Positions 17,372 through 26,080 of a stretch of DNA of 40,066 bases are shown piece after piece. The notes beneath the pieces are model-generated. The model saw nothing but the letters and a program-made list of their open reading frames with translations. It was not told the origin of the DNA and did not search any database. Each line of letters begins with the position of its first letter. The first letter of the stretch is position 1. The DNA is from Bifidobacterium breve. GTDB taxonomy: Bacteria; Myxococcota_A; UBA796; SXON01. Position numbers and translations under genes: made by a program. The stretch covers positions 1 to 40,066 of the forward strand of contig CALQBK020000023.1 of the NCBI GenBank assembly GCA_943328795.2, in the 5' to 3' direction.

Positions 17372-18748
17372 ATGACCCTTCCACGCACCCCCTCGCTGCT
17401 CGCCCTGGTTGGCCTCGCGCTCGCCACCAGCTGCAACACGAACAACGACAAGAACCCCGCCGACGACTCCCCGGGCGCGCAGTGCAACGGGCCGGTCGCC
17501 GATGCCGGGCCTGACGCCTCTGCGGCCCCCGGCGGGCTCGTGACGCTCGATGGCTCGGGCAGCACGGTGTGCGACGGTGGGTCGCCGACCTACGTGTGGA
17601 CCGTCGAGTCCGTCCCGACGGACTCCGCGATCGACGCCGGCGACATCTCGGTGGCCGATCCGGCGCACCCGTCGTTCACCCCGGACGCCGTGGGCGCGTA
17701 CGTGTTCTCGCTCGCCGTCTCCGACGCCGTGGGCACCACGTCACAGGCCGATCTCGTCGTCGTCAACGTCAGCTCCTCCAGCGGCAAGCCGATCGCGAAC
17801 TGCGGCGGCAACCTCACGGCGGACGTGAACGAGCGCGTCGACCTGGACGGCTCCGCGTCGAGCGACCCCGAGGGCGCCGCGCTCACCTACAGCTGGGCGC
17901 TGTCCGCGAAGCCGGACTGCTCGAGCCTCGACAGCACCGACATGTTCAACAGCAACTCGGCCGTTGCCTCGCTCGTGCCCGACTGCGCGGCCGTGTTCGT
18001 GGTCGCGCTGGCGGTCAGCGACGGCGAAGTGTGGTCCGACACCTCGTACTGCTCGATCACGGTCGGGTCGGGCAACCAGGCACCCGTGGCGGACGCCGGC
18101 ACCAGCACGGCGCTCTCGCCCTGCACCGAGCACCACTACCAGCTCAACGCCTACGGCAGCTACGACCCGGAAGGCGCCGCGCTCACCTACCAGTGGTCGG
18201 TGATCTCCGTGCCGGCCGGGTCCACCGCTTCGGACGCGAGCTTCAACGACCGCACGCTGCCGAACGCCGCGTTCGAGTGGGACATCCCGGGCGAGTACAC
18301 GTTCAACCTCCAGGTGAACGACGGCACGCAGTCGTCCCCGCCCGACGTCGTGGTGCTCACGTTCCGTGACGTGTCCGAGAACACCCCGCCCATCGCGAAC
18401 GCCGGCGAAGACGAGTCCATCACGCACGAGCCGGACTGCGAGACCTCGTCGTACGTGTTCACCTGCGAAGACTGCCCCGAGGAAGACGTGACGCTCGACG
18501 GCACGGCGTCGGACGACCCGACGGACGGCGACGACCTGCAGTTCCACTGGTCCGAGAGCAGCGGCGAGCTCACGATCGAGAGCCCCGACAGCGCCACCAC
18601 TCGCGTGGTCACCCCGTCGTTCCCGTCCACGTACAACGTGGCGGAGGTCCGCTCTTGGACGGTTGAGCTGGAGGCCAGCGACTGCGCGGACTCCGACACC
18701 GACACCGTCACGGTTACCTACACCTGCACTGGCAGCTTCGGCTCATAG
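17372..18748 (+). CDS. PKD-domain lipoprotein
   Basis: MTLPRTPSLLALVGLALATSCNT; repeated (A)DAG.D......V.LDGS.S.D..G..LTY.W.......S / .Y.F.L.V.D PKD/REJ-like repeats. Confidence 0.87.
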   Translation: MTLPRTPSLLALVGLALATSCNTNNDKNPADDSPGAQCNGPVADAGPDASAAPGGLVTLDGSGSTVCDGGSPTYVWTVESVPTDSAIDAGDISVADPAHPSFTPDAVGAYVFSLAVSDAVGTTSQADLVVVNVSSSSGKPIANCGGNLTADVNERVDLDGSASSDPEGAALTYSWALSAKPDCSSLDSTDMFNSNSAVASLVPDCAAVFVVALAVSDGEVWSDTSYCSITVGSGNQAPVADAGTSTALSPCTEHHYQLNAYGSYDPEGAALTYQWSVISVPAGSTASDASFNDRTLPNAAFEWDIPGEYTFNLQVNDGTQSSPPDVVVLTFRDVSENTPPIANAGEDESITHEPDCETSSYVFTCEDCPEEDVTLDGTASDDPTDGDDLQFHWSESSGELTIESPDSATTRVVTPSFPSTYNVAEVRSWTVELEASDCADSDTDTVTVTYTCTGSFGS

Positions 18749-18757
18749 GCGGACCAC

Positions 18758-20149
18758 ATGCGCACCTCTTCTCTGCTCTCCCTCGCAGCGCTCTCGGGCG
18801 TCGCCTTCTTCGCCGCCTGCGGGACGAAGAACCCCGGCGACTCCCAGAGCGTCGTGGTCAACCCCGACAACCACGCGCCGACGGCGAACGCCGGCTCGGA
18901 CCAGACGCAGCCCGCTGATGCCACCATCACGCTCTCGGGCGCGGCCTCCGTGGACGCTGACGGCGACGCGTTGACCTACGTCTGGTCGTTCGACCACGTC
19001 CCGGACGGCTCCACCATCACCGAGCGTGAGGCGCCGTTCACGGTGAACCACTCGACGGCCGCGGTGACCACCACGTTCCAGCCCGACAAGGTCGGCACGT
19101 ACGTGATCGCCCTGGTCGTGACCGACACTTCGGGCGCCTCGTCGGCGGCTGACTACGTGATCATCACGGCCGCTGACCCGGAGAACATCCCGGTCGCGAA
19201 CGCCGGCGCGGACCAGTCCATCGCGGTCGGCAGCTCGGCGTCCTTGAGCGGCACCGGCAGCTACGACCCCGTCGGGCGCGCCCTCACCTACTCGTGGACG
19301 CTCGTCGACAAGCCGACGAACTCGGCGGTCACGGCCGTCAGCGACCCCACGTCGGCCACCCCCACGCTGTCGATTGACGCGAAGGGCGCGTACGTCGTCA
19401 GCCTCGTCGTCGACAACGGCCTCGCGCCGTCGAACGCGGACGAGGTCACCATCACCGGGACGGCGGACGACAGCGCGCCGACCGCGAACGCGGGCCCGGA
19501 CCAGACCGGCGCGCAGGACTGCACCACGATCACGCTCGACTGCTCCGCATCGTCGGATCCCGACGGCGACGAGCTCACCTACTCGTGGACCCTGCAGAAC
19601 AAGCCGTCCAACTCCACCGCGACGCTCGCCGACACCACCGCCGCGAAGCCCACGTTCTACCCGGACCAGGCGGGCACCTACGTGTTCTCCTGCGCGGTCA
19701 ACGACGGCACCAACTGGTCGACGCCCGACACCGTGAACCTCGTCGCGGCAGAGCGCGCCACGAACACCCGGCCAGTGGTCAGCGCGGGCGCGGACCAGGG
19801 CATCGACGCCGGCTCGGCCTCGTGCGCGCCCAGCGGCTATGTCTACGACTGCGACGAGTGCTCGGACAAGACCGCGTCGCTCGGCGCGGACGCTAGCATC
19901 TCCGACCCGGACGGCGACCCGATCACGATCGAGTGGACCGTCGTCAGCGGCGACGCCACGATCTCGGACCCCACGTCGATGTCTACGCAGGTCCTGCTCC
20001 AGAGCATCGCTCCTACGGAGCCGAGCCTGTGCGAAGACGTCGTCTACGAGTTCAAGCTGTCCGTGACGGACTGCACCGGCGCCGTCTCGACGGACACCGT
20101 GCGGTTCACCGCCTCGTGCTGCGGCACCGAAGACACCTCGACGCGGTAA
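18758..20149 (+). CDS. PKD-domain lipoprotein (tandem paralogue of preceding)
   Basis: MRTSSLLSLAALSGVAFFAACGTKN; PTANAGSDQTQPADATITLSGAASVDADGDALTYVWSFDHVPDGSTI... four PKD-like repeats plus Cys-rich C-term. Confidence 0.88.
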   Translation: MRTSSLLSLAALSGVAFFAACGTKNPGDSQSVVVNPDNHAPTANAGSDQTQPADATITLSGAASVDADGDALTYVWSFDHVPDGSTITEREAPFTVNHSTAAVTTTFQPDKVGTYVIALVVTDTSGASSAADYVIITAADPENIPVANAGADQSIAVGSSASLSGTGSYDPVGRALTYSWTLVDKPTNSAVTAVSDPTSATPTLSIDAKGAYVVSLVVDNGLAPSNADEVTITGTADDSAPTANAGPDQTGAQDCTTITLDCSASSDPDGDELTYSWTLQNKPSNSTATLADTTAAKPTFYPDQAGTYVFSCAVNDGTNWSTPDTVNLVAAERATNTRPVVSAGADQGIDAGSASCAPSGYVYDCDECSDKTASLGADASISDPDGDPITIEWTVVSGDATISDPTSMSTQVLLQSIAPTEPSLCEDVVYEFKLSVTDCTGAVSTDTVRFTASCCGTEDTSTR

Positions 20150-21043
20150 ATGGCCGGGTTGGCGGCGCTCGCCGACATCCGGCCCGTGCCCGTGCTCCAG
20201 GCGGGGCGCTGCGCCGACGACCACTACCCGGCGCTCGCCGGGGCGTGGGTCGTCGGGTGCGTTGGTAGTGACGCCGTGAACGTGGCCGTCTCGTTGGTCG
20301 ACGGGCGCGTGGTCACGCTGACCGACCCGGTCGCGTCGCCCGGGCTCGGCGACGGCTGGCTGTGGGCGCCCGGGCGAGCACCCGGCGCTTGGGCCCTCCC
20401 GGCTGCCACCCGCGGTCGGCTGCCGGGCCTCGCGCCGCTCGTGATCGTCCCGTTCGAGGGGGTGTCGGCGCCGGCGGTCCTGCGCTCGGAGCTTGGCGCG
20501 AGCGCCGCGGTAGCGTACGCCGATCACGTCGAGGTGATCGACCTGCTGGTCTCCGCGTGGCCCCGGTACTCGGCGCACCCGCTGCCCGGGGAGCCGGTCG
20601 CCGTCGGACCGGGCTGGGCGGCCTGGACCGAGCGGGGGGCGAACGGTGAAGACGTCTGGGTCGTTGGAGACGCGGTCGATGCGGCAGAGCCGCGCGTGCT
20701 GGCGGGCGGCCCCGGCGACCAACACTTCGTCTCGGGCGCCGGCTCCGTCCTCTGGTACGTGGACGCGCGCTTCGTGTGGCGCCAGGACCTGCGGGAGACG
20801 ATGCCGACGTCGTTCCCCGCGGACACCGGCTTCCAGGCGCCGCTGGCCGTCAGCGCGGACGGCACCTTCGCTTGCTGGGAGGACCGGGCGGGCCTGCGCG
20901 ACGGCGGGGACATCGATCTCCGCTGCACGTCCGGGCTGGTGCTCGACCGCGCGGGCGACCAACGCTGGCCGTCGATCGGCGGCGGGTTCTTGGCCTGGCG
21001 CGAGGGCACCCAGGTCATCGTCGGGCGGCTCGTCGCCCCCTGA
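20150..21043 (+). CDS. Beta-propeller-like protein, no obvious signal peptide
   Basis: ATG directly abuts the previous TAA; repeated W-containing blades (GPGWAAWTERGANGEDVWVV, DGTFACWEDRAGLRDGGDIDLRC, GGFLAWREGTQVIVGRL). Confidence 0.6.
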   Translation: MAGLAALADIRPVPVLQAGRCADDHYPALAGAWVVGCVGSDAVNVAVSLVDGRVVTLTDPVASPGLGDGWLWAPGRAPGAWALPAATRGRLPGLAPLVIVPFEGVSAPAVLRSELGASAAVAYADHVEVIDLLVSAWPRYSAHPLPGEPVAVGPGWAAWTERGANGEDVWVVGDAVDAAEPRVLAGGPGDQHFVSGAGSVLWYVDARFVWRQDLRETMPTSFPADTGFQAPLAVSADGTFACWEDRAGLRDGGDIDLRCTSGLVLDRAGDQRWPSIGGGFLAWREGTQVIVGRLVAP

Positions 21044-21049
21044 TACCCA

Positions 21050-21418
21050 TCAGACCAGGGCGTCCTGGTTCTCCTTCTTCGACAACACGTACAGCGTGTA
21101 CCCGCCGATCAACGTCCCGAGCGGGAAGTTGAAGAGCAGGAACAGCGACAGGAGCGCGGCGACCACCGCCGCCCACTTCTTGCCCTGCGAGAGGCCCCAG
21201 GCGGCGATCAGCCCGGGGAGCGACATCACGAGGAACATCAATGCGAACACCGTGGCGAGGCCGATGAAGATCCCGCCGATCATCGCGCCGTCCTTGTCGC
21301 CTGACAGCAGGGGCACGAACCCGAACAGCCCGAACATCACGCCGAACGCGAGGCCCGCCACGAGCTGAAATCCACCGAACACCGCCCAGATCACCGAGAG
21401 GTTCTTCACTTCGTTCAT
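21050..21418 (-). CDS. Small multi-TM protein
   Basis: MNEVKNLSVIWAVFGGFQLVAGLAFGVMFGLFGFVPLL...GLIAAWGLSQGKKWAAVVAALLSLFLLFNFPLGTLIGGYTLYVL. Confidence 0.72.
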   Translation of the reverse strand: MNEVKNLSVIWAVFGGFQLVAGLAFGVMFGLFGFVPLLSGDKDGAMIGGIFIGLATVFALMFLVMSLPGLIAAWGLSQGKKWAAVVAALLSLFLLFNFPLGTLIGGYTLYVLSKKENQDALV

Positions 21419-21439
21419 ACGACAGGGTATCTCGCCACG

Positions 21440-22996
21440 GTGCCTAGCCTCCCCCTCGTTCGCTGGCGTGACGCCGCGCTCGGCGTCGTGCTCGCCGCGC
21501 TGATCGCGGGCCCGGCGCTCGCGCGGGGGGAGCTGGTGGGATCGCCACGCGCCGAGACGTACGGGCACGCGTGGGTCCAAGCCTGCGCCGCGGCGCGCTG
21601 GCCGGCGTGGCCGACCGGGACGGACCTCGCGCTCGGGACGACCGACCGCCCCGTGATCGACCCGCTCCCGACCTGGATCGCGGGCGGGCTCGCGAAGGGT
21701 GCCGGGCTCACCGGGGCCTGGAACGCGCTGGTGGTGGGCTGGATCGTGCTGGCGGCGGTGGGCGGCGCGGCGCTGGGGCGCGCGTTCGCGGTGTCGCCCG
21801 CGTGGGTCGCGTTCGGCGTGGTGCTCTCGCCGATCTGGCGCGGGTCGCTGTGGAGCGGGCTCTCAGAGGACGGCGCGGTGGGCGTCGGCGCGCTCGCGAT
21901 CGCGCTGCTGTGGAGCGGGTCGGACCCCGCGCGGGGCTCGACGCGATGCGCGGTGGCCGGCGGCCTGGCGCTCGGGGCGCTCGCGTGGTGCGGGCTGTAC
22001 CTCGCGTGGCTGGGCGCGGCTGCGGCCGTGGCGGTCACGTGCGTTCGTGCGCTGCGCGCAGGTCGGCGGCAGGCGCTCGGGCGGTTGCTGGCCGCGGGCG
22101 CCCTCGCGCTCGTGCTCGCCGGCCCGGCCGTGCTGCCGTTCCGCGCGCGCCTCGCGGGCGTCGGCCACCGCTTTGGCAGCGCCGCCGCGCTGTCCGAGCC
22201 ACTCTGGAGGGTGAACCCCTGGCGCGCCGGCGACCTCGCCAGCTTCGTCGGCCCCCGCCAGCAGGACGCCACCGGCCAGTGGGTCACCGGCGAGGTGGAC
22301 CTCCGCGACGCGTTCGTGCGCGAGCACCCGACGTGGATTGGCTACCCGACGCTCGCCCTGGCCACCGCCGGCGCCGGTCCGGCCATCGTGCCGATCGCCG
22401 CCGTCGCGCTGTGGGCCACGGGGCCTTCGCCTTCGCTGCAGGGCACCCCGCTCGGCGTCGTGAACCCCGTGGCCGTCGCCCTGGACCGCCTCCCGCTCGC
22501 GGCCAGCTTCAACCACCACGCCCGGCTGTGGATCCTCGGCGAGATCGGGCTGGTCCTCCTCGCCGGCCGCGGGCTCGCCCGGCTCGGCCGCGTGTTCCCG
22601 CGCGCCGCCCCGGCCCTCGGTCCCGCCGCCGCCCTCTTGGTGCTGGCCGACGCCCGCTGGCTCGCCCCGGGGCCGTTGTGCTTGCCGGGCACCTCCACTG
22701 ACAGCCCGGCGATCTACGCCGCCCTCGCGTCCTTTCCCGCCGGCCCGGTCACCGTGCTCGGCGCGAACGGCCCGGGCATCCACCCCCAGCGCGGGTACTT
22801 CGACCAGCGGGTGCACGGCCGCCGCCTGTTGAGCAACCCCGACCGGCCCGAGCCGGTCACGCTGGACCACCTCCAGCCCGGCGCCCTTGTCGTCGCGCTC
22901 GGCGCCCCGACCAGCCCGGTTGTCCTGCAGGCGACCGCCCGGCTCGGGCCGCCCGCCGTCGCAGACGCGAGCGGGGCGATCTGGCAGGCCCCTTGA
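21440..22996 (+). CDS. Large polytopic membrane protein (GT-C/YfhO-like topology; function unknown)
   Basis: About 10 hydrophobic segments, e.g. WRDAALGVVLAALIAGPALARG, ALVVGWIVLAAVGGAALGRAF, ALGRLLAAGALALVLAGPAVLPF, then soluble C-terminal part. Confidence 0.65.
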   Translation: MPSLPLVRWRDAALGVVLAALIAGPALARGELVGSPRAETYGHAWVQACAAARWPAWPTGTDLALGTTDRPVIDPLPTWIAGGLAKGAGLTGAWNALVVGWIVLAAVGGAALGRAFAVSPAWVAFGVVLSPIWRGSLWSGLSEDGAVGVGALAIALLWSGSDPARGSTRCAVAGGLALGALAWCGLYLAWLGAAAAVAVTCVRALRAGRRQALGRLLAAGALALVLAGPAVLPFRARLAGVGHRFGSAAALSEPLWRVNPWRAGDLASFVGPRQQDATGQWVTGEVDLRDAFVREHPTWIGYPTLALATAGAGPAIVPIAAVALWATGPSPSLQGTPLGVVNPVAVALDRLPLAASFNHHARLWILGEIGLVLLAGRGLARLGRVFPRAAPALGPAAALLVLADARWLAPGPLCLPGTSTDSPAIYAALASFPAGPVTVLGANGPGIHPQRGYFDQRVHGRRLLSNPDRPEPVTLDHLQPGALVVALGAPTSPVVLQATARLGPPAVADASGAIWQAP

Positions 22997-23004
22997 TGGG
23001 GGGT

Positions 23005-23817
23005 TCACTTCGGCGGCGTCACGCTCGTCGGGCCCGAGGTCTCGAGCGTCCCGTCGCTCGGCTTCACGACGATGGTGGGCTGAGCAGCGGGCTGCACGGG
23101 CGCGACGGCCGTCCAGTGGCTCGTGAGCCAACCCGTGACGTTTCCCTCGAGCTCGGGCTCGCGGTTCAACATCGCCGTGCCCTTCCCCGCGGTGTCGAAC
23201 ACCTCGATCTTCTTCACGCCCACCGCGAGCTCCGCCAACCGCGCCAGCGACTGGTACCCGTACGCGTCGTCCTTGCTCGCGGCCATGTAGAACGGCCGGT
23301 CTCCGTAGCGCTTCACAGCGTCCGTCGCGATGACGCCCTTGTAGGTCATCCCCGGAGACAAGAGCACGACGTCCACCACCCCCGCGTCGTCCGCCGCGGC
23401 GTTGATGACCAGGTTCGCCCCGACCTCCGCCCCCGCGAGCGCCACGTGGGTCACGCCCTTGGAGCGGAGGAACGCGATCGCGGCCTTCACGTCTTCGTGC
23501 ATCTTCGCGAAGTCTTCCGGCGTAGCCGGCACCGCCGTCGCGCCCTTCGGCACGTTGGCGCCCATCCCGCGAAGGTCGACCGTGACGACCCAGGCCCCGG
23601 CGCGCCAACAGTTGTCTGCCACCGCTGCCCAGTCCTCCTTCGTCCGGCCGTTCATCGGGATGAACACCACGCCGTTCGTGCTCGCCTTCGCCGGCTGCCC
23701 GTAGCTCGCCTGCAGCGTGACACCGTCTGCGGTCTTCAGCGTCGTTGCAGCGGGGAAGGCAGCCGTCCCAGCGAACGCGGGCAAGGCACAGGTCAACAAC
23801 GCAAAGACGCCGATCAT
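23005..23817 (-). CDS. Exported alpha/beta-hydrolase-fold protein lacking the canonical GxSxG Ser
   Basis: MIGVFALLTCALPAFAGTAA signal peptide; NGVVFIPMNGRTKEDW...GAWVVTVDLRGMG...VTHVALAGAEVGANLVINAA; the nucleophile-elbow position reads GAEVG. Confidence 0.75.
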   Translation of the reverse strand: MIGVFALLTCALPAFAGTAAFPAATTLKTADGVTLQASYGQPAKASTNGVVFIPMNGRTKEDWAAVADNCWRAGAWVVTVDLRGMGANVPKGATAVPATPEDFAKMHEDVKAAIAFLRSKGVTHVALAGAEVGANLVINAAADDAGVVDVVLLSPGMTYKGVIATDAVKRYGDRPFYMAASKDDAYGYQSLARLAELAVGVKKIEVFDTAGKGTAMLNREPELEGNVTGWLTSHWTAVAPVQPAAQPTIVVKPSDGTLETSGPTSVTPPK

Positions 23818-23840
23818 CCAGACTCCGCCGGGGCGAGAAG

Positions 23841-25271
23841 TTAGCCCGCCTGCCCGGCCGCCGCTCGCCAGACGCGCGCCATCCAGCGCTCGACCGCAGC
23901 GGTGTCGCTGGGCAAGCTCGCGGAGAGGTTCCGGTAGCCGGTGGCGGTGACGAGCAGGTCGTCCTCGATGCGCACGCCGATCCCCCGGTACTTCGCCGGG
24001 ACCGTGAGATCGTCCGGCTGGAAGTAGAGCCCGGGCTCTACGGTGAGCACCATGCCGGCCTGCAGCTTCCCGAACTTGTAGGTCTCCTCGCGGGCACGCG
24101 CGCAGTCGTGAACGTCGAGCCCGAGCATGTGCGAGACGTTGTGCAGCGTGTACCGGCGGTAGAACTGGTGCTCCTCCTTGAGCGCGTCCTCGGCGTCCCG
24201 GAGGATGCCCATCCCCTCGAGCCCGTACGCCAGCACCCGCATCGCCGCGCGGTTCGGCGCCAAGAAGTCGTTCCCGGGCTTCACCTCGCGGAACGCCGCG
24301 CGCTGGGCGTTCAACACGAGCTGATACATCTCGCGCTGCTCCGGCGAGAACCGGCCCGAGATCGGCAGCGTACGGGTGATGTCGGCGGTGTAGAGCGAGT
24401 GGCCCTCCACCCCCGCGTCCAACAGCAAGAGGTCGTCCGCGCGCAGCGGGCCGTCGTTCTTCGTCCAGTGGAGGACGCACGCGTGCCGCCCGGCGGCCGC
24501 GATGGTGCCGTAGCCGACGTCGTTGCCCTCGCAGCGGGCGCGCAGGCCGAACACGCCCTCGACCTCCCGCTCGGACTTCGCGACGGACAGCCTGCGGATC
24601 ACGTCCTCGAACCCGCGCTTCGACGCCGCGATCGCGGCAGAGAGCTCGGCGACCTCGGCCTTGTCCTTCAGCAGTCGCTGCTCCGACAGCGCCTGGCCGA
24701 ACGGCGTGTCCTTGTCCGACTGCGGCTTGAGGCGCGCGTCGACGAGCCCCGAGATCCCGCGCAGCGCCCGGAATGGCCCGGTGACCGCCGTGAGGAACTG
24801 CGGCAAGGTCGCGAGGCTGTGCGCCTCGTCGACGCCGAACCACGCGGCGCTCTCGCTCACGCCCCGCCGGGCGCCGACCCAGAGCTCACCCTTCGCGCGG
24901 TCCGTGAAGAACGTCGAGTCCGTCTTGCCCGGGTTCGGCTCGACGAACAGCACGTGCTTGTGGCCCTCCCCCTCGGGGACGAGCACGAGCACGCTGTCTG
25001 GCTCGTGGCTGCCGGTCAGGTAGAAGAAGTCCGTCCCCGGGCGAAACCGGAACGCGGTGTCATTCGCCCGGATCTTCTCGTGCCCGGTCGGCACGACGAG
25101 CGTCTCGCCCGGAAATGCCGCGCCGAGGGCGACCCGGCGCGCCTTGTGCGCAGCGGCGGCCTTGACCTGGCCCCGCTGTGGGCGCGGCTTGGCCCACCGC
25201 TGCGTCATGAAGCGCAGCAGCGCCTCGGGGTTAGCGGGGTCGTGCGACGCGCGTTCGTTCTCGGCAGGCAT
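23841..25271 (-). CDS. pepP: Aminopeptidase P family (M24B, Xaa-Pro aminopeptidase)
   Basis: FFYLTGSHEPDSVLVL; LLLLDAGVEGHSLYTADITRTLPISGRFS; HNVSHMLGLDVHDCA; MVLTVEPGLYF; GIGVRIEDDLLVT (metal ligands). Confidence 0.9.
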   Translation of the reverse strand: MPAENERASHDPANPEALLRFMTQRWAKPRPQRGQVKAAAAHKARRVALGAAFPGETLVVPTGHEKIRANDTAFRFRPGTDFFYLTGSHEPDSVLVLVPEGEGHKHVLFVEPNPGKTDSTFFTDRAKGELWVGARRGVSESAAWFGVDEAHSLATLPQFLTAVTGPFRALRGISGLVDARLKPQSDKDTPFGQALSEQRLLKDKAEVAELSAAIAASKRGFEDVIRRLSVAKSEREVEGVFGLRARCEGNDVGYGTIAAAGRHACVLHWTKNDGPLRADDLLLLDAGVEGHSLYTADITRTLPISGRFSPEQREMYQLVLNAQRAAFREVKPGNDFLAPNRAAMRVLAYGLEGMGILRDAEDALKEEHQFYRRYTLHNVSHMLGLDVHDCARAREETYKFGKLQAGMVLTVEPGLYFQPDDLTVPAKYRGIGVRIEDDLLVTATGYRNLSASLPSDTAAVERWMARVWRAAAGQAG

Positions 25272-25309
25272 AGGCGCTCCAGCGGCGAAGGGAAGTGCGG
25301 CGCGTCATA

Positions 25310-26080
25310 TCAAACCGCGCGGACGAGCAGCCGGTCGCAGCCCTCGCGCACGGGGCTGCCCGAGTGGTCACCGTACAGCTGGTCGGCGTAGAGCCCGGCG
25401 GCCTCGAGCATCCACTCCAGCTCGGCCGGCACGATCAGCCGGAGCGCCAAGTCGGAGACGTGGTCCGGCAGGCCCTGCCGCGGGACCGCACCCCCGGACA
25501 CGCCCAGGTAGTAGCGGTCACGCAGCAGGAGCCGTTGTTCCACGGGGAACCGGAACACCTCGCGCGTGCGTGTCCAGCGCCCCGCGGCGTCGACGCCCTC
25601 GTACGCGACGGCCTCCGGCGTGTGGGGGTGCCCCAAGAGCGCGAAGTCCGGCATCGGGACGTCGATCCACACCGGGCCCTGGACCACCGCGCGTACGCCC
25701 TGGAGGCACTGCAGCTGCTGGCGCCGCGTCGGCAAGAACGAGAACGCCGCGTTGGGCACCACCGCAGCGTCGAACACCCCGACGCTCGGCAGCGCGGTCA
25801 TGTCCCCCACGACGTAGCGCACCGCCGGCGTCGACCGGTCCCCCAGCGCGGTGGTGGCCTCCGCGCGGGCGATCATCGGGCCGGAGATGTCCACCCCGAC
25901 GATCTCGCGGCCGGCGCACCTCAAGCCCTCGCTCACTCGGCCCGTGCCGCACCCGAGCACGAGCACCCGGCGGCACCCGTCCAGGTCGCCGTAGAACGTG
26001 CGAATGTCCGCGGAGGCGCCGGCGAACTCGGCGTCGTACAGCGCCGCGATCCGCGCGTAAGGATCTGCCGCCGCGCTCAC
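25310..26080 (-). CDS. Class I SAM-dependent methyltransferase
   Basis: RRVLVLGCGTGRVSEGLRCAGREIVGVDISGPMIARAEA...VRYVVGDMTALPSVGVFDAAVVPNAAFSFL; GTG start overlapping the upstream stop. Confidence 0.85.
   Translation of the reverse strand: MSAAADPYARIAALYDAEFAGASADIRTFYGDLDGCRRVLVLGCGTGRVSEGLRCAGREIVGVDISGPMIARAEATTALGDRSTPAVRYVVGDMTALPSVGVFDAAVVPNAAFSFLPTRRQQLQCLQGVRAVVQGPVWIDVPMPDFALLGHPHTPEAVAYEGVDAAGRWTRTREVFRFPVEQRLLLRDRYYLGVSGGAVPRQGLPDHVSDLALRLIVPAELEWMLEAAGLYADQLYGDHSGSPVREGCDRLLVRAV

Noticed and set aside
18743-20962. 739-aa minus-strand ORF antisense to the PKD and propeller genes
   Set aside because: Arg/Val/Gly-biased composition with no domain pattern; plus-strand PKD repeats are unambiguous.
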